Under the pieces are notes generated by a model. That model saw only the letters and a program-made list of their open reading frames with translations. It did no database searches and was not told the DNA's origin. Positions 7,424-17,104 of a DNA stretch of 64,000 nt are shown in pieces. This stretch comes from Martinezella lusitana (GTDB lineage Bacteria > Pseudomonadota > Alphaproteobacteria > Rhizobiales > Rhizobiaceae): the NCBI RefSeq assembly GCF_900094565.1, contig NZ_FMAF01000001.1, forward strand, positions 496,001-560,000. The letters are read 5' to 3'. A program made the translations under genes and the position numbers. Numbering within the stretch: position 1 is the stretch's first letter; each line of letters opens with the position of its first letter.

Positions 7424-8398
7424 ATGGCACGACACATAGACATCCTTGAACATCCGCAAACGGCGATAGAGGTCGCCTCGGCAACGCTTGCCGAGGGGTT
7501 GCCGATCGGATTGCCGACGGAGACCGTCTATGGGCTTGCCGCCGATGCCACCAATCCGGCCGCCATCACCCGGATATACGAAACCAAGGGCCGGCCGCGC
7601 TTCAATCCGCTGATCTGCCATATGAGCGATCTGGCCATGGCCGAACGCTACGCGATCTTCGATCCCATCTCCCGCAAGCTGGCGGAAGCCTTCTGGCCCG
7701 GTCCGCTGACGCTGGTGCTGCCGCTACGGCCTGAAAGCGGCATCCATCCGCTGGCGACCGCCGGTCTCGACACGGTCGGCATCCGCGTGCCGCAGGGCTT
7801 TGCCGGCGAGCTGATCCGCGCCTTCGGAAAGCCTCTGGCCGCCCCAAGCGCCAATACGTCGGGCAAGATCAGCGCCACCAGCGCCGATCATGTCGACGAC
7901 GACCTCGGAGAGCGGATCACGCTGATCCTCGATGCCGGCGCTTCGGTGGTGGGCGTCGAATCGACCATCGTCAAGGTCGAGGACGGCGAGCTGCGGCTGC
8001 TGCGGCCGGGCGGATTGGCGGCGCGCGAGATCGAGCGGGTGGCAGGCAAGGCCGTGAAGCGCAAGAGAGGTGCGGCACCTGCCATCGAAGCGCCAGGCAT
8101 GCTTGCTTCGCATTATGCGCCGGGCGCAGCCGTGCGGCTCGATGCGACCGATGTTTCGCCGGACGAAGCTCTGATCCGCTTCGGGACACCCGAGATTGCC
8201 GGCATCGGAAATGCCGTTGCCGTGCTGGATCTCAGCCCTAGCGGCGATCTTTCGGAAGCAGCCGCCAACCTCTTCGATTTCATGAAGCGCGCCGACGCGA
8301 CGGGTGCCGTGACGATCGCCTTTTCCCACATTCCCGACGAGGGCCTCGGCGAGGCCATCAACGACCGGCTGCGCCGCGCGGCCGCGCCCCGAGCATGA
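7424..8398 (+). CDS. tsaC: Threonylcarbamoyl-AMP synthase, Sua5/YwlC type
   Basis: Makes threonylcarbamoyl-AMP from threonine, bicarbonate and ATP, the first step of tRNA t6A37 modification. 324 residues, the long Sua5 form: a YrdC catalytic domain (about 12-205) and a C-terminal Sua5 domain (about 215-320) after a basic linker VKRKRG. Motifs seen: TETVYGLAADAT, KGRPRFNPLICHM, PGPLTLVLP, APSANTSGKISAT and GVESTIV. The Sua5 domain includes APGMLASHYAPGA. Its TGA stop at 8396-8398 lies in the left end of a small palindromic repeat. Start ATG at 7424; upstream bases carry no strong ribosome binding site. Confidence 0.92.
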   Translation: MARHIDILEHPQTAIEVASATLAEGLPIGLPTETVYGLAADATNPAAITRIYETKGRPRFNPLICHMSDLAMAERYAIFDPISRKLAEAFWPGPLTLVLPLRPESGIHPLATAGLDTVGIRVPQGFAGELIRAFGKPLAAPSANTSGKISATSADHVDDDLGERITLILDAGASVVGVESTIVKVEDGELRLLRPGGLAAREIERVAGKAVKRKRGAAPAIEAPGMLASHYAPGAAVRLDATDVSPDEALIRFGTPEIAGIGNAVAVLDLSPSGDLSEAAANLFDFMKRADATGAVTIAFSHIPDEGLGEAINDRLRRAAAPRA

Positions 8399-8433
8399 TC
8401 CCCAAAAGTGCGAAGCGGTTTTGGGACACATGC
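8393..8433. repeat. Small palindromic repeat containing the tsaC stop
   Basis: The ends GCATG and CATGC flank CCCAAAAGTGCGAAGCGG and TTTTGGG, giving an imperfect palindrome. This is the common rhizobial intergenic motif with AAAAGTG...CGGTTTT. The TGA stop of tsaC sits in GCATGATCC at its left end. Confidence 0.6.
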
Positions 8434-8527
8434 AAAAGCGAATAACTGGAACTTGATGACAATTCGAAGAAGATCAGCAAGTTCCAGAGACTAAATCGGC
8501 CCGAACCCTATCGGCAAAGGACACACC

Positions 8528-9958
8528 ATGAGCAGCTTCGCCCCCTCCTCCGCCCTTCTCGACCGCTTCACCGCCATCGTGGGCGAAAAGCATGCGACCC
8601 GTGACCCCGTGGAGATCGCACCGCATCTGGTGGAAAACCGCGGCCTCTACCACGGCGCATCGCCGATGCTGCTGAAGCCCGGCTCCGTGGAAGAAGTATC
8701 AGCGATCCTCAAGCTCGCCAGCGAGACCGGCACGGCCATCGTGCCGCAGACCGGCAATACCGGCCTTGTCGGCGGCCAGACGCCGCGCGAGGGCGGCTCC
8801 GACATCATCCTGTCGCTCGAGCGCATGAATCGCATCCGCGATATCGATCCGGTCGGCAATACGATGATCGTCGATGGCGGCTGCATCCTGGCGGATGTGC
8901 ATAAGGCAGCGGCCGAACATGGCCGCATGTTTCCGCTGTCGCTCGGCTCGGAAGGTTCCTGCCGCATCGCCGGCAACCTCTCCACCAATGCCGGCGGCAC
9001 GGCCGTTCTCGCCTATGGCAATATGCGCCAACTCTGCCTCGGCCTCGAAGTTGTGTTGCCCACTGGCGAGATCTGGAACGGGCTGCGCCGCCTGAAGAAG
9101 GACAATACCGGCTACGATCTGCGCGATCTGTTCATCGGCGCCGAAGGCACGCTGGGCGTCATCACCGGCGCAGTGCTGAAGCTCTTCCCGCAGCCGCTCG
9201 GCCATCAGGTCGCCTTTGCCGGCCTGCAATCGGTCGATGAGGCGCTGACCCTGTTCAAGAACGCTTCGAGCCTCTGCGGCACGGCGCTGACCGGTTTCGA
9301 GCTGATGCCGCGCATCGGTATCGAATTCACTGCCCGGCACATCCCCGGCGTCCGCGATCCGCTGGAGACAGCGTATCCCTGGTACGTGCTGATCGATATC
9401 TCCACCTCGGACTCAGCCGAAACCGCAGAGCGGATGATGACGACGCTGTTGGAGCAAGGCTACGAGGCCGGCCTGATCCAGGATGCAACGATCGCCAGCT
9501 CCGAAGCACAGCAGAAGGCCATCTGGCACATGCGGGAAAGCATGTCGGATGCACAGAAGCCGGAAGGCGGCTCGATCAAGCATGACGTTTCCGTGCCGGT
9601 GGCGCAGGTTCCGCAATTCATGGCCGAGGCGGAAAAGGCGGTTATCGCGGCCCTGCCCGGCGCTCGCATCTGCGCCTTCGGCCATATGGGCGACGGCAAT
9701 ATTCACTACAACATCTCGCAGCCCGTGGGCGCCGATAAGGAAGAATTCATCGGCCGCTGGCACGAGATGAACAAGATCGTGCACGGGCTGGTGCTGCAGC
9801 ATGGCGGCTCTATCTCCGCCGAGCATGGTATCGGCCAGCTGAAACGCGACGAACTGGCTTCGATCCGCTCGGATATCGAGATGGACCTGATGCGCCGGAT
9901 CAAGATGGCGTTCGACCCGGCTGGGATCATGAATCCGGGGAAGGTCCTCAGGCCCTGA
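8528..9958 (+). CDS. FAD-linked 2-hydroxyacid dehydrogenase (GlcD/D2HGDH family)
   Basis: 476 residues, a soluble flavoprotein of the PCMH FAD family that oxidises 2-hydroxyacids such as D-lactate, glycolate or D-2-hydroxyglutarate. The FAD-binding part holds PQTGNTGLVGGQTP (about residue 78) and GSEGSCRIAGNLSTNAGG. The C-terminal substrate part carries CAFGHMGDGNIHYNI with the metal-binding histidines and SAEHGIGQLKR. The length and single-polypeptide form fit D-2-hydroxyglutarate or D-lactate dehydrogenases better than the three-subunit GlcDEF glycolate oxidase. It ends 4 bases from the convergent GntR gene. The substrate is not determinable from sequence alone. Confidence 0.82.
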   Translation: MSSFAPSSALLDRFTAIVGEKHATRDPVEIAPHLVENRGLYHGASPMLLKPGSVEEVSAILKLASETGTAIVPQTGNTGLVGGQTPREGGSDIILSLERMNRIRDIDPVGNTMIVDGGCILADVHKAAAEHGRMFPLSLGSEGSCRIAGNLSTNAGGTAVLAYGNMRQLCLGLEVVLPTGEIWNGLRRLKKDNTGYDLRDLFIGAEGTLGVITGAVLKLFPQPLGHQVAFAGLQSVDEALTLFKNASSLCGTALTGFELMPRIGIEFTARHIPGVRDPLETAYPWYVLIDISTSDSAETAERMMTTLLEQGYEAGLIQDATIASSEAQQKAIWHMRESMSDAQKPEGGSIKHDVSVPVAQVPQFMAEAEKAVIAALPGARICAFGHMGDGNIHYNISQPVGADKEEFIGRWHEMNKIVHGLVLQHGGSISAEHGIGQLKRDELASIRSDIEMDLMRRIKMAFDPAGIMNPGKVLRP

Positions 9959-9962
9959 GATT

Positions 9963-10697
9963 TTAGACTGTCACAACGACCCGCTCGGAAGCGAAACAGC
10001 CGATTTGGCACGAAATGACCGTGCCGTCGGCATCGACGTCTTCGCCGGCATAGGCAAGAACCGGTGTCAGACGCGATTGCTGTAGAAGGCGCGCCTCGGC
10101 CTCGGTCGGCATACGCGCCGTGATGTCGGTGGAGCGGCGCCAATAGTCCGTCACACCGTAATCCTTCAGCGCCGCTGTAAACGAGCCCGTTGCGGCGAAC
10201 TTTTCCGTCAGGCCGGGAAAGCGCATCGCGGAGCAACTTCGGATGACAACCGAGACAGGAAGTTCGTCGGCATAGGCAACCACGCGCATTTCCAGCACCA
10301 TTTCGCCCGGCTGCAGATTGAGCCTCGTCGCGATATTGGCATTGGCTGGAATTTCGCTGGTCGAAAGAACTTTGCGGGTGAGGTTTGCCTCCGTCGCGGT
10401 CAGATCCTTGCTGAACCTCACCTTGTCACCCAGTTTGAAGCGGACGGGCATATCGGCGCGGACATAAGCGCCGCTTCCGCGCGCCACGCGCAGCAGCCCC
10501 TCCCCCTCCAACTCGGCGATCGCGCGCCGCATCGTCACCCGCGAAACACCGAATTGTTCCGACAAAGCGCGCTCGCTCGGCAGGCGGCTACCCGGAGCGT
10601 GCCTGCCTCTGTCGATGGCGGCTCGCAGCTCGGTGGCCACGGCCACCCAACCACCAACGGTTTTTACGCCGTCACCCTGCCGATTTTTCTCATCCAT
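9963..10697 (-). CDS. GntR/HutC-type transcriptional regulator with UTRA domain
   Basis: 244 residues. An N-terminal winged helix (about 15-80) contains RLPSERALSEQFGVSRVTMR, the typical GntR recognition region. It is followed by a UTRA ligand-binding domain (about 95-240), including TRLNLQPGEMVLEMRVV and the C-terminal beta-strands. The HutC subfamily binds palindromes with central TATAC; such a palindrome (10716-10735) lies 19 bases upstream of its start and in front of the divergent MOSC gene, so it probably controls both. The ATG at 10697 is chosen, but a GTG at 10700 is in frame. A ligand is not apparent; HutC and PhnF relatives sense small metabolites. Confidence 0.85.
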   Translation of the reverse strand: MDEKNRQGDGVKTVGGWVAVATELRAAIDRGRHAPGSRLPSERALSEQFGVSRVTMRRAIAELEGEGLLRVARGSGAYVRADMPVRFKLGDKVRFSKDLTATEANLTRKVLSTSEIPANANIATRLNLQPGEMVLEMRVVAYADELPVSVVIRSCSAMRFPGLTEKFAATGSFTAALKDYGVTDYWRRSTDITARMPTEAEARLLQQSRLTPVLAYAGEDVDADGTVISCQIGCFASERVVVTV

Positions 10698-10715
10698 CAC
10701 AATTCCGTCGCCTTG

Positions 10716-10735
10716 AAATTGGTATACACCAATTT
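10716..10735. promoter_or_regulatory. Palindromic operator between GntR regulator and MOSC gene
   Basis: AAATTGGTAT-ACACCAATTT is a 20-base inverted repeat with one mismatch. The central GGTATACACC matches the GT-x-TA-x-AC pattern bound by HutC-type GntR regulators. It sits between two divergent starts (10697 and 10770), fitting auto-regulation and control of the MOSC gene. Confidence 0.6.
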
Positions 10736-10769
10736 ATAGAGATCTGGATCGTTTATGGAAGGGTTCGGC

Positions 10770-11321
10770 ATGAGCGGCAAGCGCATATATGTAACCTCAG
10801 TCAGCAGCAGCAATGTGCACGGGTTCAGCAAGCAGAACCGGACTCACATCCAGCTGCTGACGGGCCTCGGCGTGGAAGGCGACGCGCATATGGGGGTCAC
10901 GGTGAAGCATCGCTCGCGCGTCGCAGTCGATCCGACGCAGCCCAATCTGCGCCAGGTGCATCTCATCCACGAAGAGCTGTTCGACGAACTTACCGAAAAG
11001 GGATTTTCCGTCGCTCCGGGCGACATGGGCGAGAACATTGCGACCAGAGGCATCGACCTGCTTTCGCTGCCGCAGGGAACGCGTCTGCATATAGGCGAAG
11101 AAGCGATCGTCGAGGTGACGGGTCTGCGAAACCCCTGCAAGCAGATAGACGATTTCCAGAGGGGCCTGCTGCATGCCGTGCTCGATCGCGATGCCGAGGG
11201 CGGCCTGGTCCGCAAGGCGGGCATCATGGGCATCGTATCGCAGGGTGGCCGGGTGCAGTGTGACGATACCATCCGGGTCGAGCTGCCGCCCTTGCCGCAC
11301 ATCAAGCTCGAGCGCGTCTGA
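10770..11321 (+). CDS. MOSC domain-containing protein
   Basis: 183-residue stand-alone MOSC domain, the sulfur-carrier module named from molybdenum cofactor sulfurase C-termini. Seen: GLGVEGDAHMG, RQVHLIHEELFDEL, PGDMGENIATRGIDL, LHIGEEAIVEVTGLRNPCKQ (the conserved cysteine) and the end GIVSQGGRVQCDDTIRVE. The ATG at 10770 is preferred over 10755 because GGAAGGG is placed 6 bases before it. Related single-domain proteins (YiiM) take part in molybdoenzyme-linked reduction of N-hydroxylated compounds. It is divergent from a GntR regulator and shares a palindromic operator with it. Confidence 0.85.
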   Translation: MSGKRIYVTSVSSSNVHGFSKQNRTHIQLLTGLGVEGDAHMGVTVKHRSRVAVDPTQPNLRQVHLIHEELFDELTEKGFSVAPGDMGENIATRGIDLLSLPQGTRLHIGEEAIVEVTGLRNPCKQIDDFQRGLLHAVLDRDAEGGLVRKAGIMGIVSQGGRVQCDDTIRVELPPLPHIKLERV

Positions 11322-11324
11322 CAA

Positions 11325-11357
11325 AACAAAAGCGGCCTTCCATTCGAAAGGCCGCTT
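11325..11357 (-). terminator. Rho-independent terminator of ftsK (bidirectional with MOSC gene)
   Basis: Stem AGCGGCCTT with AAGGCCGCT around an 8-base loop. On the minus strand it is followed by TTTTGTTTTG. It lies between the convergent ends of the MOSC gene and ftsK. Confidence 0.8.
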
Positions 11358-11399
11358 CCCAGTTAAGTTTGGATTACACCTGGCTGGGTGCCTTCCGGA

Positions 11400-14387
11400 T
11401 CAATCGAAATCTTCCTGGCTCGCATTATTCGCCGGCACTCCCTGCCCCCCGCCATTGCGGTTGCCCGAGATGATCTCGCGCTTGCCCACATGGTTGGCGG
11501 GACCGACGAGGCCGTCCTTCTCCATGCGTTCGACGAGCGAGGCCGCGCGGTTATAGCCGATGCCGAGGCGCCGCTGGATGTAGGAGGTCGAGCACTTCTT
11601 GTCGCGCATGACGACTTTGATCGCCTGTTCGTAGAGGTCGTCGCCGTCTTCGGAGGCGATGGCGCCCTTGTCGAAAACCGCGGTATCCTCTTCGTCGTCT
11701 TCCTCGTCCTCGTCGGCGGTGACCGTGTCGAGATATTCCGGCCGGCCCTGCAGCTTCAGGTGGGCTACGACCTTTTCGACTTCCTCATCCGAGACGAAAG
11801 GACCGTGAACACGGGAGATACGGCCGCCACCGGCCATATGCAGCATGTCGCCCTGGCCAAGGAGCTGTTCGGCGCCCTGCTCGCCGAGGATGGTGCGGCT
11901 GTCGATCTTCGACGTCACCTGAAAGGAGATACGCGTCGGGAAGTTTGCCTTGATCGTGCCGGTGATGACGTCGACCGAAGGACGCTGCGTCGCCATGATC
12001 AGGTGAATACCGGCAGCGCGCGCCATCTGTGCCAGACGCTGGATCGCGCCTTCGATTTCCTTGCCGGCGACCATCATCAGGTCGGCCATTTCGTCGACGA
12101 TGACGACGATATAGGGCATTGGCGTCAGGTCCATCTCCTGGCTTTCCTCGATCGGGGCGCCGGTGCCCTTGTCGAAGCCGGTCTGGACCATGACGTGGAT
12201 CGTCTCGCCCTTTTCCTTGGCGGAGGCGACGCGGCTGTTGTAGCCGTCGATATTGCGCACGCCGAGACGCGACATCTTCCTGTAGCGATCCTCCATCTCG
12301 CGCACCGCCCATTTCAGCGCCATCACGGCCTTCTTGGGATCGGTGACGACGGGGGTCAGGAGGTGCGGGATGCCGTCGTAAACCGACAGTTCCAGCATCT
12401 TCGGATCGACCATGATCAGGCGGCACTGTTCCGGCGACATGCGATAGAGCAGCGACAGGATCATCGTATTGATGGCGACCGACTTGCCGGAGCCGGTGGT
12501 GCCGGCGACGAGCAGATGCGGCATCTTCGCCAGTTCGGCGATGACGGGTTCGCCGCCGATCGTCTTGCCGAGGCCGAGCGCCAGCTTGTAGCCGCTCTTT
12601 TCGAAATCCGGGGATTCGATCATCTCGCGGAAATAGACGGTCTCGCGGGTGACGTTCGGCAGTTCGATGCCGATGACGTTGCGGCCGGGGACCACAGCGA
12701 CGCGGGCTGATAATGCGGACATTGAGCGGGCGATGTCATCGGCAAGATTGATGACCCGCGAGGATTTGACGCCGGGTGCCGGCTCGAATTCGTAGAGCGT
12801 GACGACGGGGCCGGGGCGAACGTGGATGATCTCGCCCTTGACGCCGAAGTCTTCCAGCACGCTTTCCAGCAGGCCGGCATTCTGCTCCAGCGTTTCCTGG
12901 GTCATGATCACGCCGGATCGAACCGCAGGCTCCTGCAGCAGCTCGCGCGGGGGGAACTCATATTCTCCCTCGCCGCTTTGGGCGATCGGGCGCCACTCGG
13001 GCGGCGTCAGCGATGCGGGTCGACGTGGCGTAATCCGCGACGGCGGCGCATCGATCAGCCGCTGGGCAGCGGCTTCGACGGCGGGAACGGTCGGTGTTGC
13101 CTTGGCAATCGGCCCGGCAGGTGCAGGTGCTGCGACCTTGGCCGGCATAGGTGCCACGACCATTACCGGGGCCGGACGAGATTCGGCAACCGGAGCGGCC
13201 TCAGCGCCGTAGACGGCCGTTACGAAAGCAGGCGGTACGAATACCTCCGGCTGGGCTACGACTTGCGGCTCGACAACGGCAGGTGCGGCAATCTCGGATG
13301 CCTCTTCTACGACCGGCGCCAGAACGGCAGCTTCCCAAGCCGCCAGTTCGTCCATGGCCGGCGTACTGACTGTTGCCGTCGAGAGGCTTGGAACAGCTTC
13401 GGCCAACACAGCAGCTTCAACGGCAAAAGCCGCTTCGACAGTCCGCTGAATCTCCGCAACCGCAGCCGGCCGGCGGCATTCCACGATGCGGAACTTCGCG
13501 ACGATCGATTCGGCTTCAACCTTAAGCTCGGGAATCATCACCGGCTGGGTCGGCGCGCCCCTGATGGCGGAGACGAATTCGCCGTCGAAGGGCATCGCGT
13601 CCCAGAAAGCGAAATCGGAGAGATGAGCGAGCCGCGACTCGACCACAGGCGCGGCAACGGATTCGGAAACATTCAACGATACTGGGGAAGCGTCCAGCGC
13701 GGTCGCCGGAGCCTTCGAAAATGCGGTAGCGATAACGGTCATCTCCAATGCGTCCGGCTCGGTTGCCGGAGATTTCTGAATTACTGATGGCATGTAGCTC
13801 TCCACCGCAAAAGGCATGTCCTCAAGCAGCGGCAGATGGAACTCGGCGGGCTGCGCCGGCTGCGGCGCAGCGAGGGTGGCCGGTGCCTCGATGACGGGCG
13901 GTTCCATGACCCGCATCGCGGCATGAGTGGAGACCGGCGGCGCGATTTCAGCCGGCGGCTCGGCGGGCGGGCGACGGCTGATGATCTCGTTTTCCCGCGT
14001 GCGGGTGAACCGAACGTTCGGACCCATCAGAAAAGCGTTCTGCCAGCCGGGCGAGGCAAGATCCTCCGCCGAAATTCCATGCGGCAGGACGGTCATCACC
14101 GGATCCTTCTCCGCGGGCTTCGCCTGCAAAGCCTCGACGACCGGTTTCGGTACGGCGGCCGTCCGCTGCCTTGCCTCTTCGGCACGCCGCAATTCCTCGG
14201 CGCGGCGATGCTCCTCGGCCTTGCGCTTGGCTTCGCGGGCGTTGCGAATCTTCTCTTCCAGGAATGCACGGCGGGCAGCAATCTGCTCGATCCGACGCGC
14301 CTCCTCGGCGGCCTGTTCCGGGTCGAGTTCGCCCTCCGGCTGGACGCCTTGTGACGCATTCGAAAGTGTCGTTCGGGAAAGACGCAT
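11400..14387 (-). CDS. ftsK: FtsK/SpoIIIE-type DNA translocase without N-terminal membrane domain
   Basis: 995 residues. The C-terminal half is a full FtsK motor: alpha domain from about 500 ([20 protein letters not shown]), Walker A GTTGSGKS near residue 630, Walker [11 protein letters not shown] near 762, the [13 protein letters not shown] segment, and a gamma winged helix (about 915-975, [18 protein letters not shown]) that reads KOPS sites. In cell division it pumps chromosome ends toward dif and activates XerCD. The N-terminal 480 residues have no membrane helices; they begin with a charged helical stretch (about 28-75) followed by a long Ala/Pro/Val/Glu-rich linker. Classic FtsK has four helices there. 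Some rhizobia have a second FtsK with an anchor, so this may be the soluble paralogue. Confidence 0.88.
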   Translation of the reverse strand: MRLSRTTLSNASQGVQPEGELDPEQAAEEARRIEQIAARRAFLEEKIRNAREAKRKAEEHRRAEELRRAEEARQRTAAVPKPVVEALQAKPAEKDPVMTVLPHGISAEDLASPGWQNAFLMGPNVRFTRTRENEIISRRPPAEPPAEIAPPVSTHAAMRVMEPPVIEAPATLAAPQPAQPAEFHLPLLEDMPFAVESYMPSVIQKSPATEPDALEMTVIATAFSKAPATALDASPVSLNVSESVAAPVVESRLAHLSDFAFWDAMPFDGEFVSAIRGAPTQPVMIPELKVEAESIVAKFRIVECRRPAAVAEIQRTVEAAFAVEAAVLAEAVPSLSTATVSTPAMDELAAWEAAVLAPVVEEASEIAAPAVVEPQVVAQPEVFVPPAFVTAVYGAEAAPVAESRPAPVMVVAPMPAKVAAPAPAGPIAKATPTVPAVEAAAQRLIDAPPSRITPRRPASLTPPEWRPIAQSGEGEYEFPPRELLQEPAVRSGVIMTQETLEQNAGLLESVLEDFGVKGEIIHVRPGPVVTLYEFEPAPGVKSSRVINLADDIARSMSALSARVAVVPGRNVIGIELPNVTRETVYFREMIESPDFEKSGYKLALGLGKTIGGEPVIAELAKMPHLLVAGTTGSGKSVAINTMILSLLYRMSPEQCRLIMVDPKMLELSVYDGIPHLLTPVVTDPKKAVMALKWAVREMEDRYRKMSRLGVRNIDGYNSRVASAKEKGETIHVMVQTGFDKGTGAPIEESQEMDLTPMPYIVVIVDEMADLMMVAGKEIEGAIQRLAQMARAAGIHLIMATQRPSVDVITGTIKANFPTRISFQVTSKIDSRTILGEQGAEQLLGQGDMLHMAGGGRISRVHGPFVSDEEVEKVVAHLKLQGRPEYLDTVTADEDEEDDEEDTAVFDKGAIASEDGDDLYEQAIKVVMRDKKCSTSYIQRRLGIGYNRAASLVERMEKDGLVGPANHVGKREIISGNRNGGGQGVPANNASQEDFD

Positions 14388-14596
14388 GAGACCTGCAACC
14401 CAGTCATTGATATTGCCGATGGCTTCTCAAATCGAATAGGGCAAGGATGGTTAATAAGTTCCTTCTGACCGCTGCTGAAAGCACGTATTCCTGCTGTCTG
14501 TGCCGCCCGAACAACATCGAAAATTCCGCGCAAATAGGCGCACTTGCCGCGCGGAAACGCGGCGGGAATGCAGATCGGATTTTTTTGCGGGGTTCG

Positions 14597-17104
14597 TTAC
14601 TTGGACGAGGACAGCTGCGCGATCGACAGCAGCGTGTCGGCGCTGATGCCGACGCCCGATGAAGAGCTCGTCAGAATCGACAGGGCCGGCGACGTGGACG
14701 ACGCGGTATTGTTCTCCAGGTCATACATGGCAGAGAATCGCTGCAGCAGCTTATTGACCTTGTCCGGATCCTGAAGATCGGAAACGTTAACGAACTTGCT
14801 CAGCATATTGGCCTGGGTAGTGACATCCATCGAAGAGATCGAGCTCGGCAAGCTGTAGGTGGTGGTTATGACCTGGTAGAGCGCGGTATCGCCCATGATG
14901 TCGTAAATCGAATTGATACTCGGCGCCTTGCGCTGGAAGTAGAGCGCCAGGCGCACACCAGCGTTGGTTTGTCCTTCCTGATCCTCGAGCGTCTGATGCA
15001 GGTAGAGATCGTTCGTCTGGGCGAGAGCGCCCCCATTCTGTGCGGTGCCGAGCTTGCTGTCCGTCAGGTTCCCGCTCGTATCGAAATTGAACGCCTCGAC
15101 GATGCTCTTGAACTTGGCACCATCAGCGGTGTTGATAAAGCTCTTGGAGTCGGACGGATCGGAGGCGAAAGCCTTCTTCAGCGTCGCCGTGTCGACGGTT
15201 TTCGGATCGATGCCGTTGGCGGTCAGGATGAAATTTGTGAGCTTGCTGTCGGCAAGCAGACCGGTGACGCTGGTGACATTGACGATGTTGGTCGCGAAAT
15301 AGGTGCCGGCAGTCTTGGCGTCATTGGTCGCCTTGGTCAGCAGGGCGCCCGTCAATCCTGCCGTGGAGCGGCTGGAATATTCGGAAATATAGCTGTTCGT
15401 CTGCGTTTGCGACAGGGACTGGACCGGAGGCTTCAGATTGCCCGCGCTATCGAAATTGAAGGCCTTGGCAAGCGCCGTAAAGCGCGAATCCTTAAGCGAG
15501 CTGACATAGCTCTTGGAATCGTAGGGATCGCTTTCGAGGATCTTGGTCAGCTGGGTCTTCGTGACCTCGTTCGAACCGATGCCATAGGCGCGCAGAGCCA
15601 TCTGGTAGAGTTCGGGCATGCTGTCGTTGGACGTGCTGCTATCGGCGGTATTGCTCGTGAAGAAATCCTTGATGGTCTTCACGTTGGCGATGCGGTTCTT
15701 GTAGTTGTTGACCGCATCGGTCGTCAGGTTCGACTGCGAAGACCGATAGTTCGTCATATAGGCGGTCGAGGCAGCATCGATCGCGCTTTGGGACTGGGCC
15801 GTATCGCCAGAAGCAAGCGTGCCGTCCGATTGGAAATTGAACGCGGCGACGACATCCGTCAGGCCGAAGATGGAAGCGGTCGTCGGATCGGAAAAGGCAT
15901 TTTTGAAGACGATGGCGGGTGTGCTCGCATCGACGCCGTAGGCCGTCTTGATAAAGTCGAAGAGGCGGGTGTCCGACGTCAACTGGTCGACTGACGTGAT
16001 AGAGCCGATATGGTCCTTATAGTACAGAGCGTTGTCGGCCGCGCCGACACTGGTGGTGTACGAGGGCACGCCGGAGTTATAGGCGCTCATGACATCGGCC
16101 TGCTGGCCGAGGGTCTGCGGCCCCCCAGGGTAATTCGTCGTATAGGCCGTGGTCGTGGCGCTCACCTGAGCCGATGTCTGCGCCTGCGAGCCGGAAGCGA
16201 CCGTCCCATTGCTTTGGAAATTGAATTCGGCCATGACGCTGGTCAGCCCGTTCGAGCTCGCAACGCCCGCATCTTTGGCCGAGGCATTGAACTGGTCGGC
16301 GGTGATATAGACCGGGATATCGAAGGCTGTTTTGACGTACTGGAACAGCCGCGGATTGGACGTCAGCTGATCGACCGATGTGACATTGCCGATATTGGCC
16401 TCGTAATAGGCATTGTCGCTGTCGGCCGTGGATGTCTTGACCGTGCCATCCGCGTTGAAATTGAACTCCGCTGCGAGAGCCTTGTCGGCGGCGCCGCCGT
16501 TCTGATTGACGTAGCTGTTTGGATCGCTGGTATCGCTCGTCAGCATCTGCTTCAGGATCGAATTCGATGCGTAAGTCGGATCGATGCCGTAGGCCTGCAG
16601 GACGTAGTTCCTCAGGCGCGTGTTGCCGAGCAGGTCATCGACAGACTTAACCGAGCTGATGTTCTGGCTGTAGTAACTCGTTTCCGTCGCGGCAGCCGTC
16701 GCCTCATTCGTATATGATTGCTGATAAAGCCCGATCAGATCGTCTTCCTGCTTGCTGGATTGCGCCGTGTTCGTGCTGCCCGTACCGAAATTGAACGCCG
16801 CGGCAAATTCCTTGTAGCGCGGATCGGTCAATTTATTGGCGAAACTGGTGGAATCGCTGAGGTCGCTGGTCAGCACCTGTTTCATAAAGGCCTTGGCGTA
16901 TGTCATGTCGGAGAGCCCGTAGGCCTCCATTGCATAACTGTACAGCTGATAGTTATTCACGAAGTCATCGACGTTCTTTACTTTGCCGATATTGGCATTG
17001 TAATAGTCGATCAGGCGCTTATTCTGAGACTGTGATGCCACCTGATTGAGCGACGCTGACATATCTCTGGTTGCAACCGTATAACCAAGATAAGTGGAAA
17101 TCAT
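14597..17104 (-). CDS. DUF1217 multi-repeat protein (flagellum-associated family)
   Basis: 835 residues, no signal peptide, very low cysteine. It begins MISTYLGYTVATRDM, like rhizobial DUF1217 proteins encoded near flagellar genes. I count seven repeats of about 80-120 residues. Each opens with a YY..NI..V.SVDDLL-like block, continues with L..Y...AYGI, then L.SD..D..SY, and closes with FNF..DG (examples start at about residues 31, 145 and 230). The last repeat is diverged and ends in a Ser-rich tail. The ATG at 17104 is chosen over upstream in-frame TTG/CTG codons. No flagellar gene is in this window, so its tie to the flagellum is inferred from family context only. Confidence 0.72.
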   Translation of the reverse strand: MISTYLGYTVATRDMSASLNQVASQSQNKRLIDYYNANIGKVKNVDDFVNNYQLYSYAMEAYGLSDMTYAKAFMKQVLTSDLSDSTSFANKLTDPRYKEFAAAFNFGTGSTNTAQSSKQEDDLIGLYQQSYTNEATAAATETSYYSQNISSVKSVDDLLGNTRLRNYVLQAYGIDPTYASNSILKQMLTSDTSDPNSYVNQNGGAADKALAAEFNFNADGTVKTSTADSDNAYYEANIGNVTSVDQLTSNPRLFQYVKTAFDIPVYITADQFNASAKDAGVASSNGLTSVMAEFNFQSNGTVASGSQAQTSAQVSATTTAYTTNYPGGPQTLGQQADVMSAYNSGVPSYTTSVGAADNALYYKDHIGSITSVDQLTSDTRLFDFIKTAYGVDASTPAIVFKNAFSDPTTASIFGLTDVVAAFNFQSDGTLASGDTAQSQSAIDAASTAYMTNYRSSQSNLTTDAVNNYKNRIANVKTIKDFFTSNTADSSTSNDSMPELYQMALRAYGIGSNEVTKTQLTKILESDPYDSKSYVSSLKDSRFTALAKAFNFDSAGNLKPPVQSLSQTQTNSYISEYSSRSTAGLTGALLTKATNDAKTAGTYFATNIVNVTSVTGLLADSKLTNFILTANGIDPKTVDTATLKKAFASDPSDSKSFINTADGAKFKSIVEAFNFDTSGNLTDSKLGTAQNGGALAQTNDLYLHQTLEDQEGQTNAGVRLALYFQRKAPSINSIYDIMGDTALYQVITTTYSLPSSISSMDVTTQANMLSKFVNVSDLQDPDKVNKLLQRFSAMYDLENNTASSTSPALSILTSSSSGVGISADTLLSIAQLSSSK

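Noticed and set aside
14969..16717. Long plus-strand open frames across the DUF1217 gene
   Set aside because: Antisense shadows; the repetitive composition of the real gene keeps the opposite frame open.
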